DNA of 64,000 bases from Acidobacteriaceae bacterium (GCA_027449965.1 DAIDKP010000005.1:1-64000); one strand, 5' to 3'. Positions 1-9,043 are shown, counted from the stretch's first letter. Notes: generated by a model not told the origin, from the letters alone. Translations and numbers: made by a program.

Positions 1-87
1 ATGATCCCCGCCGTGAAATGCGGCAGGCTGTGGCGCTTTCGCAAGTCCGCAATCGATCGCTGGATGAACTCCAGGATTGCCAGCTAA
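1..87 (+). CDS. C-terminal end of a helix-turn-helix (excisionase/MerR-type) protein, partial
   Basis: The first 28 codons read in frame 1 to a TAA stop at 85-87; the start lies outside the window. The residues show a basic stretch KCGRLWRFRKSAIDRWM, the typical end of a HTH_17/excisionase DNA-binding domain (wing with W-R-F, then A-I-D-R-W-x). It ends 85 bases upstream of a tyrosine integrase in the same direction, the usual xis-int order of an integrative element. Its likely job is control of excision or of element genes. Only the tail is visible, so the role is inferred from motif and neighbour. Confidence 0.6.
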   Translation: MIPAVKCGRLWRFRKSAIDRWMNSRIAS

Positions 88-172
88 AAGATGCGCAAAA
101 CCGATAGCGGAGCGTACGGGGATGAGCTACGCTTGAAATGAGCCACCCGTTTCCGCTGACAGGAGAATATCC

Positions 173-1330
173 ATGAAGCGGATTCGTTTTCAGCAAGGTT
201 CATTGAGGCTCTACGAGCGCGCAGCCGGCGATCAGGTCTGGGAGTACCGCTGGTATGAAACACAACTGGACGGTACACGCAGACGGCGCAGTTGCATCAT
301 CGGTTCTCGTCACGAGTATCCGACCGATGCATTGGCGCAGAAAGCGGTTGTGGCTCTTAGGGCAAACATCAACGCGGAAACCCCGCGCGCACAAATTGAC
401 GCGATCAGTTTCAGTACGCTGACGCAGCACTATCGCGAAAAGGAACTGTGCGAGGGCGGAAGTAAAACGTTTGCCACGATTCGGACGAACGAAGGCTATC
501 TGGAACGCTGGATTCTTCCAAGATGGGCTTCCTACCGTTTGAAGGACGTGAAAGCGGTCATTGTTGAAGAATGGCTGAAGTCGCTTCCACTGGCGAATGG
601 CAGTAAGGCAAAAATACGCAACCTCATGCACGCTGTCTTCAATCACGCCGTTCGCTGGGAGTGGCACGACAAGAACCCGATTACGCATGTGCGCCAGAGC
701 GCCAAGCGGCAGAGGGTCCCGGTTGTGTTGAACATCGGGCAGCTCAAGTCGCTGCTCGAACATCTCAAGGAGCCGGGCAAGACCGCCGTGCTTCTCGATA
801 TTCTCACGGGACTACGGGTGAGCGAGCTGCTGGCGTTGAAATGGTCGGATGTGGACTTTGAGAATTTGGAGTTGCACGTCACCCGTTCCATTTCTCTCCA
901 GCGCGTCGGTCCGTGCAAGACGGAAGCATCGCAGAAACCCGTCCCGCTCGATCCCGAGCTGGCCGAAGCTCTGCTGATGTGGCGCAGACGGTCGCCCTAT
1001 CCGATGGACGACGATTGGGTCTTTGCCAGTCCGGCCAGCAAGGGAAAGCTTCCGTACTGGTCCTACTCCCTTTTCCGGGTGTATATCCGGCCGGCGCTCA
1101 AGGCGGCAGGAATCACGGGCAAGGTGGGATGGCATACCTTCCGTCATTCGTTTGCGACGATTCTGAAGTCGCACGGGGAGGACGTGAAGACTGTGCAGGA
1201 GCTGCTGCGGCACGCGAACAGCAGCGTGACCATGAACCTCTATGCGCAGGCGGTGACCGACATCAAGCGCAGCGCGCAGAGCAAGGTTGCCAGGCTGGTG
1301 TTTGAGCCGAAAAAGGGGAATTCGGAATGA
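173..1330 (+). CDS. int: Tyrosine recombinase/phage-type integrase
   Basis: A 385-residue site-specific recombinase. Start chosen at ATG 173 behind AGGAGA. The N-terminal part (about 75-175) resembles a SAM-like core-binding domain; the catalytic domain follows from about 185. The full catalytic set is visible: R215 in TGLRVSEL, K255 in the beta-hairpin, H321 and R324 in WHTFRHSF, H347 in LLRHANSS and nucleophile Y357 in NLYAQA. It points at the 3' end of tRNA-Glu only 70 bases away, the normal position for an integrase that recombines into that tRNA. The element would extend leftward out of the window. The gene appears intact. Confidence 0.95.
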   Translation: MKRIRFQQGSLRLYERAAGDQVWEYRWYETQLDGTRRRRSCIIGSRHEYPTDALAQKAVVALRANINAETPRAQIDAISFSTLTQHYREKELCEGGSKTFATIRTNEGYLERWILPRWASYRLKDVKAVIVEEWLKSLPLANGSKAKIRNLMHAVFNHAVRWEWHDKNPITHVRQSAKRQRVPVVLNIGQLKSLLEHLKEPGKTAVLLDILTGLRVSELLALKWSDVDFENLELHVTRSISLQRVGPCKTEASQKPVPLDPELAEALLMWRRRSPYPMDDDWVFASPASKGKLPYWSYSLFRVYIRPALKAAGITGKVGWHTFRHSFATILKSHGEDVKTVQELLRHANSSVTMNLYAQAVTDIKRSAQSKVARLVFEPKKGNSE

Positions 1331-1399
1331 GCGCCGTCTTATTGGACGTTATCGGACGGCAATCGAATTGGAGATTTTCTTGTAAGTCTTTTGTTTTGT

Positions 1400-1440
1400 T
1401 GGCGTCCCCGACGGGATTTGAACCCGTGTTATCGCCGTGA
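1400..1440. other. Predicted att site: tRNA-Glu 3' half at element-chromosome junction
   Basis: The 3' half of tRNA-Glu (T-arm, acceptor strand, encoded CCA) faces the integrase at 173-1330. Tyrosine integrases commonly use tRNA 3' ends as attB, so the crossover core is expected here. No second copy of this segment occurs in the window, so the other attachment site must lie to the left, outside it. The exact core is not determined. Confidence 0.5.
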
Positions 1441-1477
1441 AAGGGCGGTGTCCTGGGCCGGGCTAGACGACGGGGAC
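1400..1477 (-). tRNA. tRNA-Glu (anticodon UUC)
   Basis: The minus strand folds as a full cloverleaf. The 7-bp acceptor is GTCCCCG with CGGGGAC, the anticodon loop is CTTTCAC (anticodon TTC), and the T-arm contains GGGTTCAAATCCC. The CCA end is encoded at 1402-1400. It is followed on the same strand, upstream, by tRNA-Val. Confidence 0.95.
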
Positions 1478-1644
1478 GCGGTGGAAGGAAGGAATGCTCA
1501 CTGAGCACCCTTTCAGGCTAACAACTTGCCGAAGGACTGTCAAAGTGCATGTGCGTTCTGGAGGCAACGAATGAGGACGGTCGAGGAGAAACCGTGCTCT
1601 GGAAGGAAGACAGGCTGGGAAATTGGGCGGAAATCTTCGATATA

Positions 1645-1721
1645 TGGTAGGCACGAGCGGATTCGAACCGCTGACCTCTACCGTGTCAAGGTAGCGCTCT
1701 AACCAACTGAGCTACGCGCCT
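1645..1721 (-). tRNA. tRNA-Val (anticodon GAC)
   Basis: The minus strand folds as a cloverleaf. The acceptor is AGGCGCG with CGTGCCT, the D-arm starts TAGCTCAGTTGG, the anticodon loop is TTGACAC (anticodon GAC), and the T-loop is TTCGAAT. CCA is encoded at 1647-1645. It lies 167 bases upstream of tRNA-Glu on the same strand and could be co-transcribed with it. I saw nothing else in the spacer. Confidence 0.95.
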
Positions 1722-1840
1722 GCTGAAACCTTCTTAACCAGTGTAACGCATTTGGAGCAGCTTTGCGGGCTGAGGAAGAGCAGAGAAGCCACGCAAAGGG
1801 ACGATGAGAACAATATGGCGATCGTGTAACATGCTGGGGT

Positions 1841-2515
1841 ATGGGAACGAGCGGGGAAATGACGGGGATGAGTGTGGCCACGATTCCTGCTGAGCGACGC
1901 ATCAGCCCACTGCGTACTGCGCCGAACCTGCTGACAATGTTCCGAATGGCGCTTACGCCTTTGCTGATTTGGGCGGTACTGGAGAGGCAATATCAGGCGG
2001 CGTTTGTGCTGTTTCTGATGGCGGCTCTGACGGATGGGATGGACGGCCTGCTGGCGCGGTGGCTGGAGCAGCGAACTCGCCTGGGCCAGTACCTGGACCC
2101 GATCTCCGACAAGATTCTGCTGAGCTCCCTTTTTCTGGTATTGACGCGCCTAGGGATTTTGAAGACGGAGATCGCCGCGGTGGTCTTTGGGCGCGACATT
2201 GGCATGCTTTGCGTTGCGGCAATTCTCTACTTCAACACGGGCGTGCGTGATTTTCATCCAACACTTCTGGGCAAGGCGAACAGTCTGAGTCAGGTGCTCG
2301 CGCTGGGCATGGTGCTGCTGAGTCTGATGACGGGTGCGCCAAGATCAGCAAGCTGGATTAGTGCAGGAGAGCGATTTGCCCTGGATGCAACGATGCTGCT
2401 GACCGTACTTTCAGGGTTTCACTATGCACTGGTGGCTTCGCGCCGCATCGGAGCCGTGACGGAGCAAAAAGGCACAAGTCCGACCGAGGGAGCGCGGCGG
2501 GAACACGCAGCGTAA
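1841..2515 (+). CDS. CDP-alcohol phosphatidyltransferase (PgsA-like)
   Basis: A membrane enzyme of 224 residues or slightly fewer that transfers a phosphatidyl group from CDP-diacylglycerol to an alcohol, probably in phosphatidylglycerol or cardiolipin synthesis. The family signature D-G-x2-A-R-x8-G-x3-D-x3-D is present as DGMDGLLAR then GQYLDPISD. Several hydrophobic helices flank it. The start is uncertain: ATG codons at 1841, 1859 and 1868 are in frame and none has a clearly better ribosome site. The N-terminal PNLLTMFR is typical for PgsA and cardiolipin synthases of this fold, so the exact acceptor alcohol cannot be told from sequence. Confidence 0.85.
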   Translation: MGTSGEMTGMSVATIPAERRISPLRTAPNLLTMFRMALTPLLIWAVLERQYQAAFVLFLMAALTDGMDGLLARWLEQRTRLGQYLDPISDKILLSSLFLVLTRLGILKTEIAAVVFGRDIGMLCVAAILYFNTGVRDFHPTLLGKANSLSQVLALGMVLLSLMTGAPRSASWISAGERFALDATMLLTVLSGFHYALVASRRIGAVTEQKGTSPTEGARREHAA

Positions 2516-2562
2516 CGAAGCTACCGCAAAACTTCAGATGACACATGAATAGCCGGGCGGTC

Positions 2563-2736
2563 TCACGGTTCACCCTGTTCTTCGTCTGCGGATTCGTCTG
2601 CCTCTTCTTCTTCGGCTGCGATATCTCGCAGCTCGGTGGCGTCAAAAATCTCGCCACAGTTCACACATTCAACAAACTCAGCGTCTTCCTCACGGGAGAC
2701 GAAGCGGACTTGCAGATGCCTGCACGAAGTATTCAT
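2563..2736 (-). CDS. Small acidic Cys-containing protein, 57 aa, unknown function
   Basis: An open frame runs from ATG at 2736 to TGA at 2563. The product starts MNTSCRHLQVRF, has VECVNCGEIF in the middle and ends in an acidic tail rich in Glu, Asp and Ala. The Cys-x2-Cys pair plus the N-terminal Cys and His could bind zinc as a ribbon. The real-gene case rests on this ordered composition, with metal ligands first and a low-complexity acidic tail after. The overlapping plus-strand frame has no such logic. No clear ribosome site is visible. It converges on the phosphatidyltransferase gene. Confidence 0.6.
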   Translation of the reverse strand: MNTSCRHLQVRFVSREEDAEFVECVNCGEIFDATELRDIAAEEEEADESADEEQGEP

Positions 2737-2853
2737 ACGGAATGGTTACGGTCGCCGCTGAAAATGGACTCGTTGCGCATGATTGTAACGGTCAAACGAG
2801 GCTGCAGGAAACTGGTTTTTACAAAAAAATGAAAAATATCCGGGAATAGTTTT

Positions 2854-2881
2854 TGCTGGGAAGAACAGGAATCGAACCCGC
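2854..2881 (-). pseudogene. tRNA 3'-end remnant (T-arm and acceptor strand)
   Basis: On the minus strand, GCGGG-TTCGATT-CCTGT reads as a tRNA T-arm followed by TCTTCCC-A-GCA, like an acceptor 3' strand with a degenerate CCA. No matching 5' acceptor (GGGAAGA), D-arm or anticodon arm lies upstream on that strand. It looks like the trace of a lost tRNA or of a former integration site. Confidence 0.4.
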
Positions 2882-2896
2882 AAAAGTAGACACGCA

Positions 2897-2925
2897 TTGA
2901 ACTGCGACAAAAATAGTCCTATACT
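2897..2925 (+). promoter_or_regulatory. Promoter of the isc operon
   Basis: A near-consensus sigma-70-type promoter: TTGAAC at 2897-2902, a 17-base spacer, TATACT at 2920-2925. Transcription would begin near 2932, giving a leader of about 87 bases before iscR. IscR itself is the expected repressor by analogy with proteobacteria. I could not identify a certain IscR operator. Confidence 0.75.
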
Positions 2926-3018
2926 GATTGCAGTCGTAACGCAACGCACCCCACGGATTGCAAGCCGAGCGACAGGCAGGATCGGAAGTGGGCTCAAATC
3001 CGGGCGAAGGATACAGGG

Positions 3019-3477
3019 ATGCTGAGGCTGACAAAAAAAGCAGATTATGGGCTGATGGCGCTGAAGTATCTGGCTGAACACCCAGATTCTGTCTCTGTGA
3101 GCGCGAAGGATATTGCCGACACTTATGGGATTCCCCCGCAGTTGCTCGCCAAGGTTTTGCAGCGACTGACGAAGGTGGGTCTGTTGCGTTCCCATGCAGG
3201 CATGAATGGCGGCTATGAACTGTCTCGCGCCGCGCGAACAATCTCAGCCTTTGAGGTAATTCATGCGATTGATGGACCGCTCTTCATAACCTCATGCACA
3301 AAAGGCAGCAAATCCTGTGAACTGGAACCAAGCTGCACGATTAAGGAGCCGCTAGCCCGGGTGAACGAAAGCATCGCCGGAGTGCTGAAGAGCATCAGTA
3401 TTCATGACATGGCTGAGGATGAATCCACGCCCGGACGAGTCGCAGAGCAGCCTTTGGTGATGCTGACGAGTTCTTGA
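3019..3477 (+). CDS. iscR: Rrf2-family regulator, IscR-like
   Basis: A 152-residue winged-helix regulator. The N-terminal LTKKADYGLMALKYLAE and the helix-turn-helix around residues 25-60 (SAKDIADTYGIPPQLLAKVLQ) are typical of Rrf2. Three cysteines in SCTKGSKSC and EPSC match the [2Fe-2S] ligand cluster of IscR. It is the first gene of the isc operon and would sense iron-sulfur status and repress the operon when clusters are plentiful. ATG 3019 is 94 bases after a strong promoter. A nitric-oxide or cysteine-metabolism Rrf2 regulator is the alternative, but position favours IscR. Confidence 0.88.
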   Translation: MLRLTKKADYGLMALKYLAEHPDSVSVSAKDIADTYGIPPQLLAKVLQRLTKVGLLRSHAGMNGGYELSRAARTISAFEVIHAIDGPLFITSCTKGSKSCELEPSCTIKEPLARVNESIAGVLKSISIHDMAEDESTPGRVAEQPLVMLTSS

Positions 3478-3560
3478 CAGTGCTAGGCATGAATAAAGCG
3501 GGAAGAGTTTTAGCCGGGCGCGAGGAAAGCGTGCCGCGAAATAAGTGGAGAGGATAAGCG

Positions 3561-4814
3561 ATGAGTACTGTGACGATGAATCCTGTTGTACCGGAGGGCG
3601 TAAGCCTGCCGATTTACATGGACAACCACGCGACCAGTCCAATGGACCCACGCGTGCTGGAGGCGATGATTCCGTACTTCAGCGGGAAGTTTGGCAATGC
3701 AGCCAGCCGGAATCACTCCTTTGGCTGGGAGGCGGAGCAGGCTGTGGAGCAGGCGCGCGAGCAGATTGCGCGGCTGATTGGCGCCAATGCGAAGGAGATC
3801 ATCTTTACCTCCGGCGCGACGGAGAGCAACAACCTCGCCATCAAGGGCATCGCTGAGATGTATCGCGAGCGCGGCAACCACATCATTACACAGGTAACCG
3901 AGCACAAGGCTGTGTTGGACACCTGCAAGCGGTTGGAGAAATATGGCTATCGAGTCACGTATCTGCCGGTGAAGGCCGACGGGCTTATCGACCTGGATGA
4001 TCTGCGTCGCGCGATCGATGACAAGACGATCCTGGTGACCATAATGAGCGCCAATAATGAGATTGGCGTGGTGCAACCCGTGGCGGAGATTGGCAAGATT
4101 TGCCACGAAAAGGGCGTGATCTTCCACACCGATGCAGTGCAGGCAGTGGGCAAGATTCCCGTCGATGTGCAGGCGATGCAGATTGACGTGCTCTCGCTGA
4201 CGGCCCACAAGATTTACGGGCCGAAGGGCGTTGGCGCATTGTATGTTCGGAGACGAAATCCGCGTGTGCAAATTGCGTCGCAGATCGACGGTGGCGGACA
4301 CGAGCGCGGCATGCGCTCCGGTACGCTCAACGTGCCTGGGATCGTGGGTATGGGCAAGGCCTGCGAGATTGCCATGCAGGAGATGGCGACGGAGGCCGAG
4401 CGACTGCGTGCGATGCGAGATCACCTGCGTGCACGTATGGAAGCGGAGCTGGATTATGTGGAAGTGAATGGCTCCTGGGAGCATCGTTTGCCGGGCAACC
4501 TGAATATGAGCTTCATCTATGTGGAAGGTGAGAGCCTGCTGATGGGCATCAATGATGTGGCGGTTTCGAGCGGTTCGGCCTGTACTTCAGCGACGCTGGA
4601 GCCATCTTATGTATTAAAGGCGCTGGGACTGGGCGATGATGTTGCCCATAGCTCAATCCGCTTTGGACTGGGCCGCTTCAACACCATGGCCGAGTGTGAC
4701 TATGTTGCCGATAAGGTGATTGGCATTGTGAAAAAACTGCGCGAGCTTTCGCCACTCTACGAGATGGTGAAAGAGGGCATCGACCTGTCGAAGATTGAGT
4801 GGGCGGCTCACTAG
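3561..4814 (+). CDS. iscS: Cysteine desulfurase IscS
   Basis: A 417-residue PLP enzyme that takes sulfur from L-cysteine and passes it as persulfide to IscU. The start has [26 protein letters not shown] and the PLP-stacking H115 follow. The Schiff-base lysine is K217 in [11 protein letters not shown]. The persulfide cysteine is C341 in the flexible loop [14 protein letters not shown], a long loop as in group I IscS/NifS rather than SufS. It lies between iscR and iscU with 83- and 90-base spacers, all on one strand. Complete, with no odd features. Confidence 0.95.
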   Translation: MSTVTMNPVVPEGVSLPIYMDNHATSPMDPRVLEAMIPYFSGKFGNAASRNHSFGWEAEQAVEQAREQIARLIGANAKEIIFTSGATESNNLAIKGIAEMYRERGNHIITQVTEHKAVLDTCKRLEKYGYRVTYLPVKADGLIDLDDLRRAIDDKTILVTIMSANNEIGVVQPVAEIGKICHEKGVIFHTDAVQAVGKIPVDVQAMQIDVLSLTAHKIYGPKGVGALYVRRRNPRVQIASQIDGGGHERGMRSGTLNVPGIVGMGKACEIAMQEMATEAERLRAMRDHLRARMEAELDYVEVNGSWEHRLPGNLNMSFIYVEGESLLMGINDVAVSSGSACTSATLEPSYVLKALGLGDDVAHSSIRFGLGRFNTMAECDYVADKVIGIVKKLRELSPLYEMVKEGIDLSKIEWAAH

Positions 4815-4904
4815 GCGCATCACCGGACAAAGGCGAGCGGCATCTGCGAGGTGCCGTATAGCAAATTCAACGAAAGGGATTCAAGACCAAAGGAGGTCAG
4901 CAAC

Positions 4905-5318
4905 ATGGCATACAGCGACAAAGTGGTGGATCACTACAATAATCCTCGCAACGTGGGCACGTTGGACAAGTCCTCGGAAGAGGTGGGCACGGGGCTGGTT
5001 GGCGCGCCGGAGTGTGGCGACGTCATGCGACTCCAGATTCGCGTCAACCCTGAGACGCAGGTGATTGAAGAGGCGAAGTTCAAGACCTTTGGCTGTGGCT
5101 CGGCGATTGCCAGTTCCTCGCTCGCGACCGAGTGGGTGAAGGGCAAGACGATTGCCGAAGCGATGGAGATCAAGAACACGGATATCGTGAAGGAACTGGC
5201 GTTGCCGCCGGTGAAAATTCACTGTTCAGTGCTAGCCGAAGATGCCATTCGCGCAGCGATTGGCGACTGGAAGAAAAAGAATGGCGTGGCCGAAACCGTA
5301 GCCGTAGCAGCGAACTGA
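4905..5318 (+). CDS. iscU: Iron-sulfur scaffold protein IscU
   Basis: A 137-residue scaffold on which [2Fe-2S] clusters are built. Start set at ATG 4905, preceded by an excellent AAAGGAGGT at 4889-4897; an upstream in-frame ATG at 4851 has no such site. The three cluster cysteines are C37 (APECGDVM), C64 (FGCGSAI) and C107 (KIHCSVLA), with the conserved D39. The LPPVK motif just before C107 is the known HscA recognition sequence, consistent with hscA further down the operon. It is about the usual length for IscU. Confidence 0.96.
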   Translation: MAYSDKVVDHYNNPRNVGTLDKSSEEVGTGLVGAPECGDVMRLQIRVNPETQVIEEAKFKTFGCGSAIASSSLATEWVKGKTIAEAMEIKNTDIVKELALPPVKIHCSVLAEDAIRAAIGDWKKKNGVAETVAVAAN

Positions 5319-5388
5319 AACTCGTTCGCGAAGTGCCAGAACGCTCGATGCGTTACGGCGAAAGTGATGCAAGACGGAGTGACGCGTA

Positions 5389-5796
5389 ATGGAACAGATG
5401 GTACAGATCGGCTCACCGTTGTCCTCCGATGCCACACAGTCTCCGGTTGCAACGAAAACTGGGGGGAAAAGCATCGAGGTCACTGCGCGCGCCGTGGAGC
5501 GCATCCGAGCGGCGATGGCGAAAGAAGGCATTTCGCCATCTGAGGGCGGGTTGCGGCTGGGCGTAATGGGTGGCGGATGCTCCGGGCTTTCTTACAACAT
5601 CCGCTTCGACACGCAGCCGCGCGAACGGGATCGTATCTTTGAATTTGACGGTGTGCGTATTTTTGTCGATCCGAAGAGCTTCATTTATCTGCACGGCATG
5701 ACGCTCGATTATGAACAGACGCTGATGCGGCAGGGTTTCAACTTTATCAATCCCAATTCGACGCGCTCCTGCGGCTGCGGCTCGTCGTTTTCCTGA
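5389..5796 (+). CDS. iscA: A-type iron-sulfur carrier IscA
   Basis: A 135-residue A-type carrier that accepts or delivers iron-sulfur clusters. The three ligands of the family are present: C64 in GGGCSGLSYN and C128/C130 in the C-terminal SCGCGSSFS. An N-terminal extension of about 28 residues precedes the usual core (VTARAVERIRAAM). The protein could equally be called ErpA-like, but operon position after iscU supports IscA. A rho-independent terminator follows 60 bases downstream, before hscB. Confidence 0.92.
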   Translation: MEQMVQIGSPLSSDATQSPVATKTGGKSIEVTARAVERIRAAMAKEGISPSEGGLRLGVMGGGCSGLSYNIRFDTQPRERDRIFEFDGVRIFVDPKSFIYLHGMTLDYEQTLMRQGFNFINPNSTRSCGCGSSFS

Positions 5797-5855
5797 GCCT
5801 GGGAGACGTAAGTGTTGCTCAGGGCACCCTGCTATTGAAGTCTGGAATCCGGATC

Positions 5856-5888
5856 GGTGCCACAGCCGAACTGCGGCACCTTTCTTTT
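5856..5888 (+). terminator. Intrinsic terminator/attenuator inside the isc operon
   Basis: GGTGCCACAG (5856-5865), loop CCGAA, CTGCGGCACC (5871-5880): a 10-bp stem with one mismatch, then TTTCTTTT. It lies between iscA and hscB, so it may let only part of the transcripts continue into the chaperone genes. Confidence 0.7.
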
Positions 5889-5907
5889 GCCTGCAAATGA
5901 GGAGACG

Positions 5908-6582
5908 ATGAACCACTGCACAAGTTGCCAAAAAGCGCTGGAAGGATCGTGGCTGGTCTGTGCGGATTGCGGTGCGGTGCAAAGCGATTCGACGATCGAC
6001 TTCTTCCAGGCGCTAGGGCATGAACGGCGATTTGGAATTGATACGGCGGCACTGGAGCGGGAGTTTCATCGCCTGAGTCGCCGCCTGCATCCAGATCGTT
6101 TTGCGCGGGCAAGCGCGGAAGAACAACAAAATTCCCTTGCAGCGACCGCGCTGCTGAATGACGCATGGCGTACGTTGCGCGATCCGGTTTCGCGCCTGGA
6201 GTACTTGCTGAAGCTGGAGGGCCATGCCGTCGGTGAAGAGCATGCCGGAAAAGGAAAATCCGCAGAGCGTCAGCCACCGTCGGATCTGCTGGAAGAGGTC
6301 TTTGAGTTGAATGTGCAACTGGAAGAACTGCGCATGAGCCAAAAGATGGGCGAAGCGGCGGATGGAGCGGTTGTGAAAGATTTAGCCGCTACTGGCGTGC
6401 GATTTGAATCGATGCTACAGGCGGTAGACGATGCACTAGCCGCCGAGAGCGCGAAATGGGACACAGGCGCAGCAGAGGCGCGAACGGAAGCTGCTACGCG
6501 GATGATCCAGTTACTGGATCGTCGGCGGTACCTGCAAAATCTGGTGCGCGATGTACATGAGACGCTGGGAGCAGCGGCATAG
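5908..6582 (+). CDS. hscB: Co-chaperone HscB with N-terminal zinc finger
   Basis: A 224-residue J-protein that presents IscU to HscA. Start at ATG 5908 behind GAGGAG. Residues 1-25 hold two Cys-x2-Cys pairs (C4/C7 and C18/C21), a rubredoxin-like zinc finger of the kind known in human HSC20 but absent from the E. coli protein. The J-domain follows, with the HPD motif at 61-63. The C-terminal helical part (about 115-224) would bind IscU. HscA begins 17 bases after the stop. Confidence 0.92.
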   Translation: MNHCTSCQKALEGSWLVCADCGAVQSDSTIDFFQALGHERRFGIDTAALEREFHRLSRRLHPDRFARASAEEQQNSLAATALLNDAWRTLRDPVSRLEYLLKLEGHAVGEEHAGKGKSAERQPPSDLLEEVFELNVQLEELRMSQKMGEAADGAVVKDLAATGVRFESMLQAVDDALAAESAKWDTGAAEARTEAATRMIQLLDRRRYLQNLVRDVHETLGAAA

Positions 6583-6598
6583 GAGTTTCAGGAGAATC

Positions 6599-8617
6599 AT
6601 GGAACACATTGTTGGCATTGATCTGGGAACAACGAACTCACTGGTGGCCTATATGCAAGGCGACGTGCCGGTAGTGATTCCTGGTGTGGATGGCTCGAAT
6701 CTGGTGCCATCGATTGTAGCGCTTGATCGGCTGCCACAAGACGCGGATCAAGCGAGTGGGGCTGCGCGACCGACGGTGACGGTAGGCAACTCGGCACGAC
6801 GTGCGCTGATCGCCTCGCCTGAGCGAGCGATCTACTCGGTCAAGCGGCTGATGGGGCGTGGCATTGAGGATATCGGCGAAGAGTTGAAGTTCTTTCCATT
6901 CCGGATTGCGCCGGATGTACAGCCTGGCGAGGTACTGCGCATTACGCTGGGGGAGATGAACTTCACTCCCAGCGAGATTTCCGCATACGTACTGCGGCAA
7001 TTGAAACGCAACGCGGAGCGGTTTCTGGGCGTGCCCGTCAAGAAAGCCGTCATCACTGTACCGGCTTACTTCAACGATGCGCAGCGACAGGCAACGCGCG
7101 ACGCGGGACGGATGGCTGGCCTGGAGGTTCTTCGACTGGTCAATGAGCCGACTGCGGCAGCACTTGCCTACGGCTTGGATCGCGCAACAGACGGCAGTGA
7201 ACCAACGCGAACAGTGGCTGTCTATGATCTTGGTGGCGGTACCTTTGACATCTCTATTCTGAAGCTGAACGACGGCATCTTTGAAGTGGTGGCAACCAAC
7301 GGTGACACCCATCTGGGCGGCGACGATATCGATAATCTGCTGCTGCTGGTCGCGCTGGATGAAATCCGCATGGAGCACGGAGTGGACCTGAGGCAGCAGC
7401 CGGATGCTATACAGGCGCTGCGCAAATCGGTGATTGAAGCAAAGATTGCGCTCTCATACGATGCGGTGGCCAGGCTGGATATCGAATTGCCCGGCGGACA
7501 GCGCTATCAACGTGAGATTCCGCGCGAAGTCTACGAGCAGTTGATTGCGCCAGTGCTGGAGCGGACTGCGGGTCCGTGTCGTCAGGCGCTGGCCGATGCC
7601 GGTCTTACGCCAGAGCAGATCGACGAAGTGGTGCTGGTCGGCGGATCGACGCGCATTCCCGCAGTCCGGAGGCTGGTGGATGAGATATTTCATTTGACCG
7701 CGCGCGGACGCAAGCCCCATACGGAGTTGAATCCGGACGAAGTTGTGGCGATGGGCGCAGCGGTGCAAGCAAGTATTCTGGCGGGTTCTTCATCTGCCAC
7801 GGATCAACTTTTGCTGCTGGATGTGACGCCGCTTTCGCTTGGAATCGAAGCGCTGGGCGGCGTGGTAGCACGCGTGTTGCAGCGCAACTCGACGATTCCC
7901 GCCTCTGCGACAGAGCACTTTACCACCGGTGTGGATGGGCAGACGAATGTGGCGATTCACGTGCTGCAGGGCGAGCGCGAGCTGGCCAAGGACTGCCGCT
8001 CCCTGGCCCGCTTTGACCTGAAGGGAATTCCACCGATGACTGCGGGTATGCCACGCATTGAAGTGAAGTTCCTGATCGATGCCAATGGGATATTGCAGGT
8101 TTCGGCGCGCGAACAGCGATCCGGGACTGAAGCTCAGATTGAGGTGAAACCAACCTATGGACTGACCGACGAGCAGGTGGAGGCGATGATTCTCGACTCC
8201 TTTGACAATGCTGAATCGGATTTTGCCGAGCGGCAATTGATTGAGGCGCGACTGGAAGCTGAGACCATCCTGAGCGCGGTGAACAAGGCCCCGGAAAATG
8301 GCGTGTGGCTGCTACTGAGCGAGGCCGAGCAGGCAGAGATATTTGCGACACGAGATCATCTGGTGACTGTGCAATCGAGCCGTGATTTGAAAGCGATTCG
8401 CGATGCGACCACCGCACTCGATCAGTCAACACGACGATTTGCTGAGCTGATGATGGATCAGGCTGTTTCATCCGCGATGCGCGGCAAGACAATGCAGGCC
8501 GCCGATCAAACACTGAATGAGAATAGCGTGGAAATCCATGCCCCACATCCGTTTGCTCACGCGGAGATTGATGAAGATGCTGCCATCGCAGGCGGAGAGA
8601 TGAGGAAACGACAATGA
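6599..8617 (+). CDS. hscA: Hsp70-type chaperone HscA
   Basis: A 672-residue Hsp70 specialised for iron-sulfur cluster transfer from IscU. Start at ATG 6599 after CAGGAG; the upstream in-frame ATG at 6551 lies inside hscB. ATPase-domain signatures are clear: [35 protein letters not shown], and [13 protein letters not shown]. The substrate-binding domain begins around residue 390 ([13 protein letters not shown]). HscA rather than DnaK is called because it sits between hscB and ferredoxin. It overlaps fdx by 4 bases (ATGA), so translation is probably coupled. Confidence 0.94.
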   Translation: MEHIVGIDLGTTNSLVAYMQGDVPVVIPGVDGSNLVPSIVALDRLPQDADQASGAARPTVTVGNSARRALIASPERAIYSVKRLMGRGIEDIGEELKFFPFRIAPDVQPGEVLRITLGEMNFTPSEISAYVLRQLKRNAERFLGVPVKKAVITVPAYFNDAQRQATRDAGRMAGLEVLRLVNEPTAAALAYGLDRATDGSEPTRTVAVYDLGGGTFDISILKLNDGIFEVVATNGDTHLGGDDIDNLLLLVALDEIRMEHGVDLRQQPDAIQALRKSVIEAKIALSYDAVARLDIELPGGQRYQREIPREVYEQLIAPVLERTAGPCRQALADAGLTPEQIDEVVLVGGSTRIPAVRRLVDEIFHLTARGRKPHTELNPDEVVAMGAAVQASILAGSSSATDQLLLLDVTPLSLGIEALGGVVARVLQRNSTIPASATEHFTTGVDGQTNVAIHVLQGERELAKDCRSLARFDLKGIPPMTAGMPRIEVKFLIDANGILQVSAREQRSGTEAQIEVKPTYGLTDEQVEAMILDSFDNAESDFAERQLIEARLEAETILSAVNKAPENGVWLLLSEAEQAEIFATRDHLVTVQSSRDLKAIRDATTALDQSTRRFAELMMDQAVSSAMRGKTMQAADQTLNENSVEIHAPHPFAHAEIDEDAAIAGGEMRKRQ

Positions 8618-9039
8618 GTGAAGTGAAGAACGGAACCAATATCCCTGCAGAAAAGCTGGTGCGTGTTACCTTTGAGCCGGAAGGACGCACCGTAGAATTC
8701 GAGTTTGGCACCATGCCCTACGATCATCACGGCAAGCCGATGTCTTTCTTGGACATAGCGGAGAATTTCGACATTTTTCTAGATCATGCGTGCGGAGGCT
8801 CGTGCGCCTGCACCACCTGCCACGTCTGGGTAAAAGATGGCACAGCGGGAATCAGTGAAGCAGACGACGACGAGCTGGATCGTCTGGATATGGCGGCGGA
8901 CCAGCAGTTAAACAGCCGGCTGGGTTGCCAGGCGGTAATTACCCGCCCCGGCAATTATGTTGTAGAGATTCCCCGGTGGAATCGTAACTATGTCTCTGAA
9001 GGCAAGCCACTGACACTGGCTGAAACAAGCGAGGCTTAA
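8614..9039 (+). CDS. fdx: Adrenodoxin-type [2Fe-2S] ferredoxin of the isc operon
   Basis: A 141-residue ferredoxin that supplies electrons for cluster assembly. The ligand pattern C60-x5-C66-x2-C69-x35-C105 fits the adrenodoxin/isc ferredoxin class; an additional C64 lies between the first two ligands. The C-terminal [11 protein letters not shown] is typical. About 20 N-terminal residues are extra compared with the E. coli protein. It starts within the end of hscA and is followed after 4 bases by iscX. Confidence 0.95.
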   Translation: MSEVKNGTNIPAEKLVRVTFEPEGRTVEFEFGTMPYDHHGKPMSFLDIAENFDIFLDHACGGSCACTTCHVWVKDGTAGISEADDDELDRLDMAADQQLNSRLGCQAVITRPGNYVVEIPRWNRNYVSEGKPLTLAETSEA

Positions 9040-9043
9040 TCCA

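Noticed and set aside
2545-2832. 95-codon plus-strand frame
   Set aside because: It begins with a hydrophobic run that is simply the antisense of the acidic tail of the 57-residue minus-strand protein.
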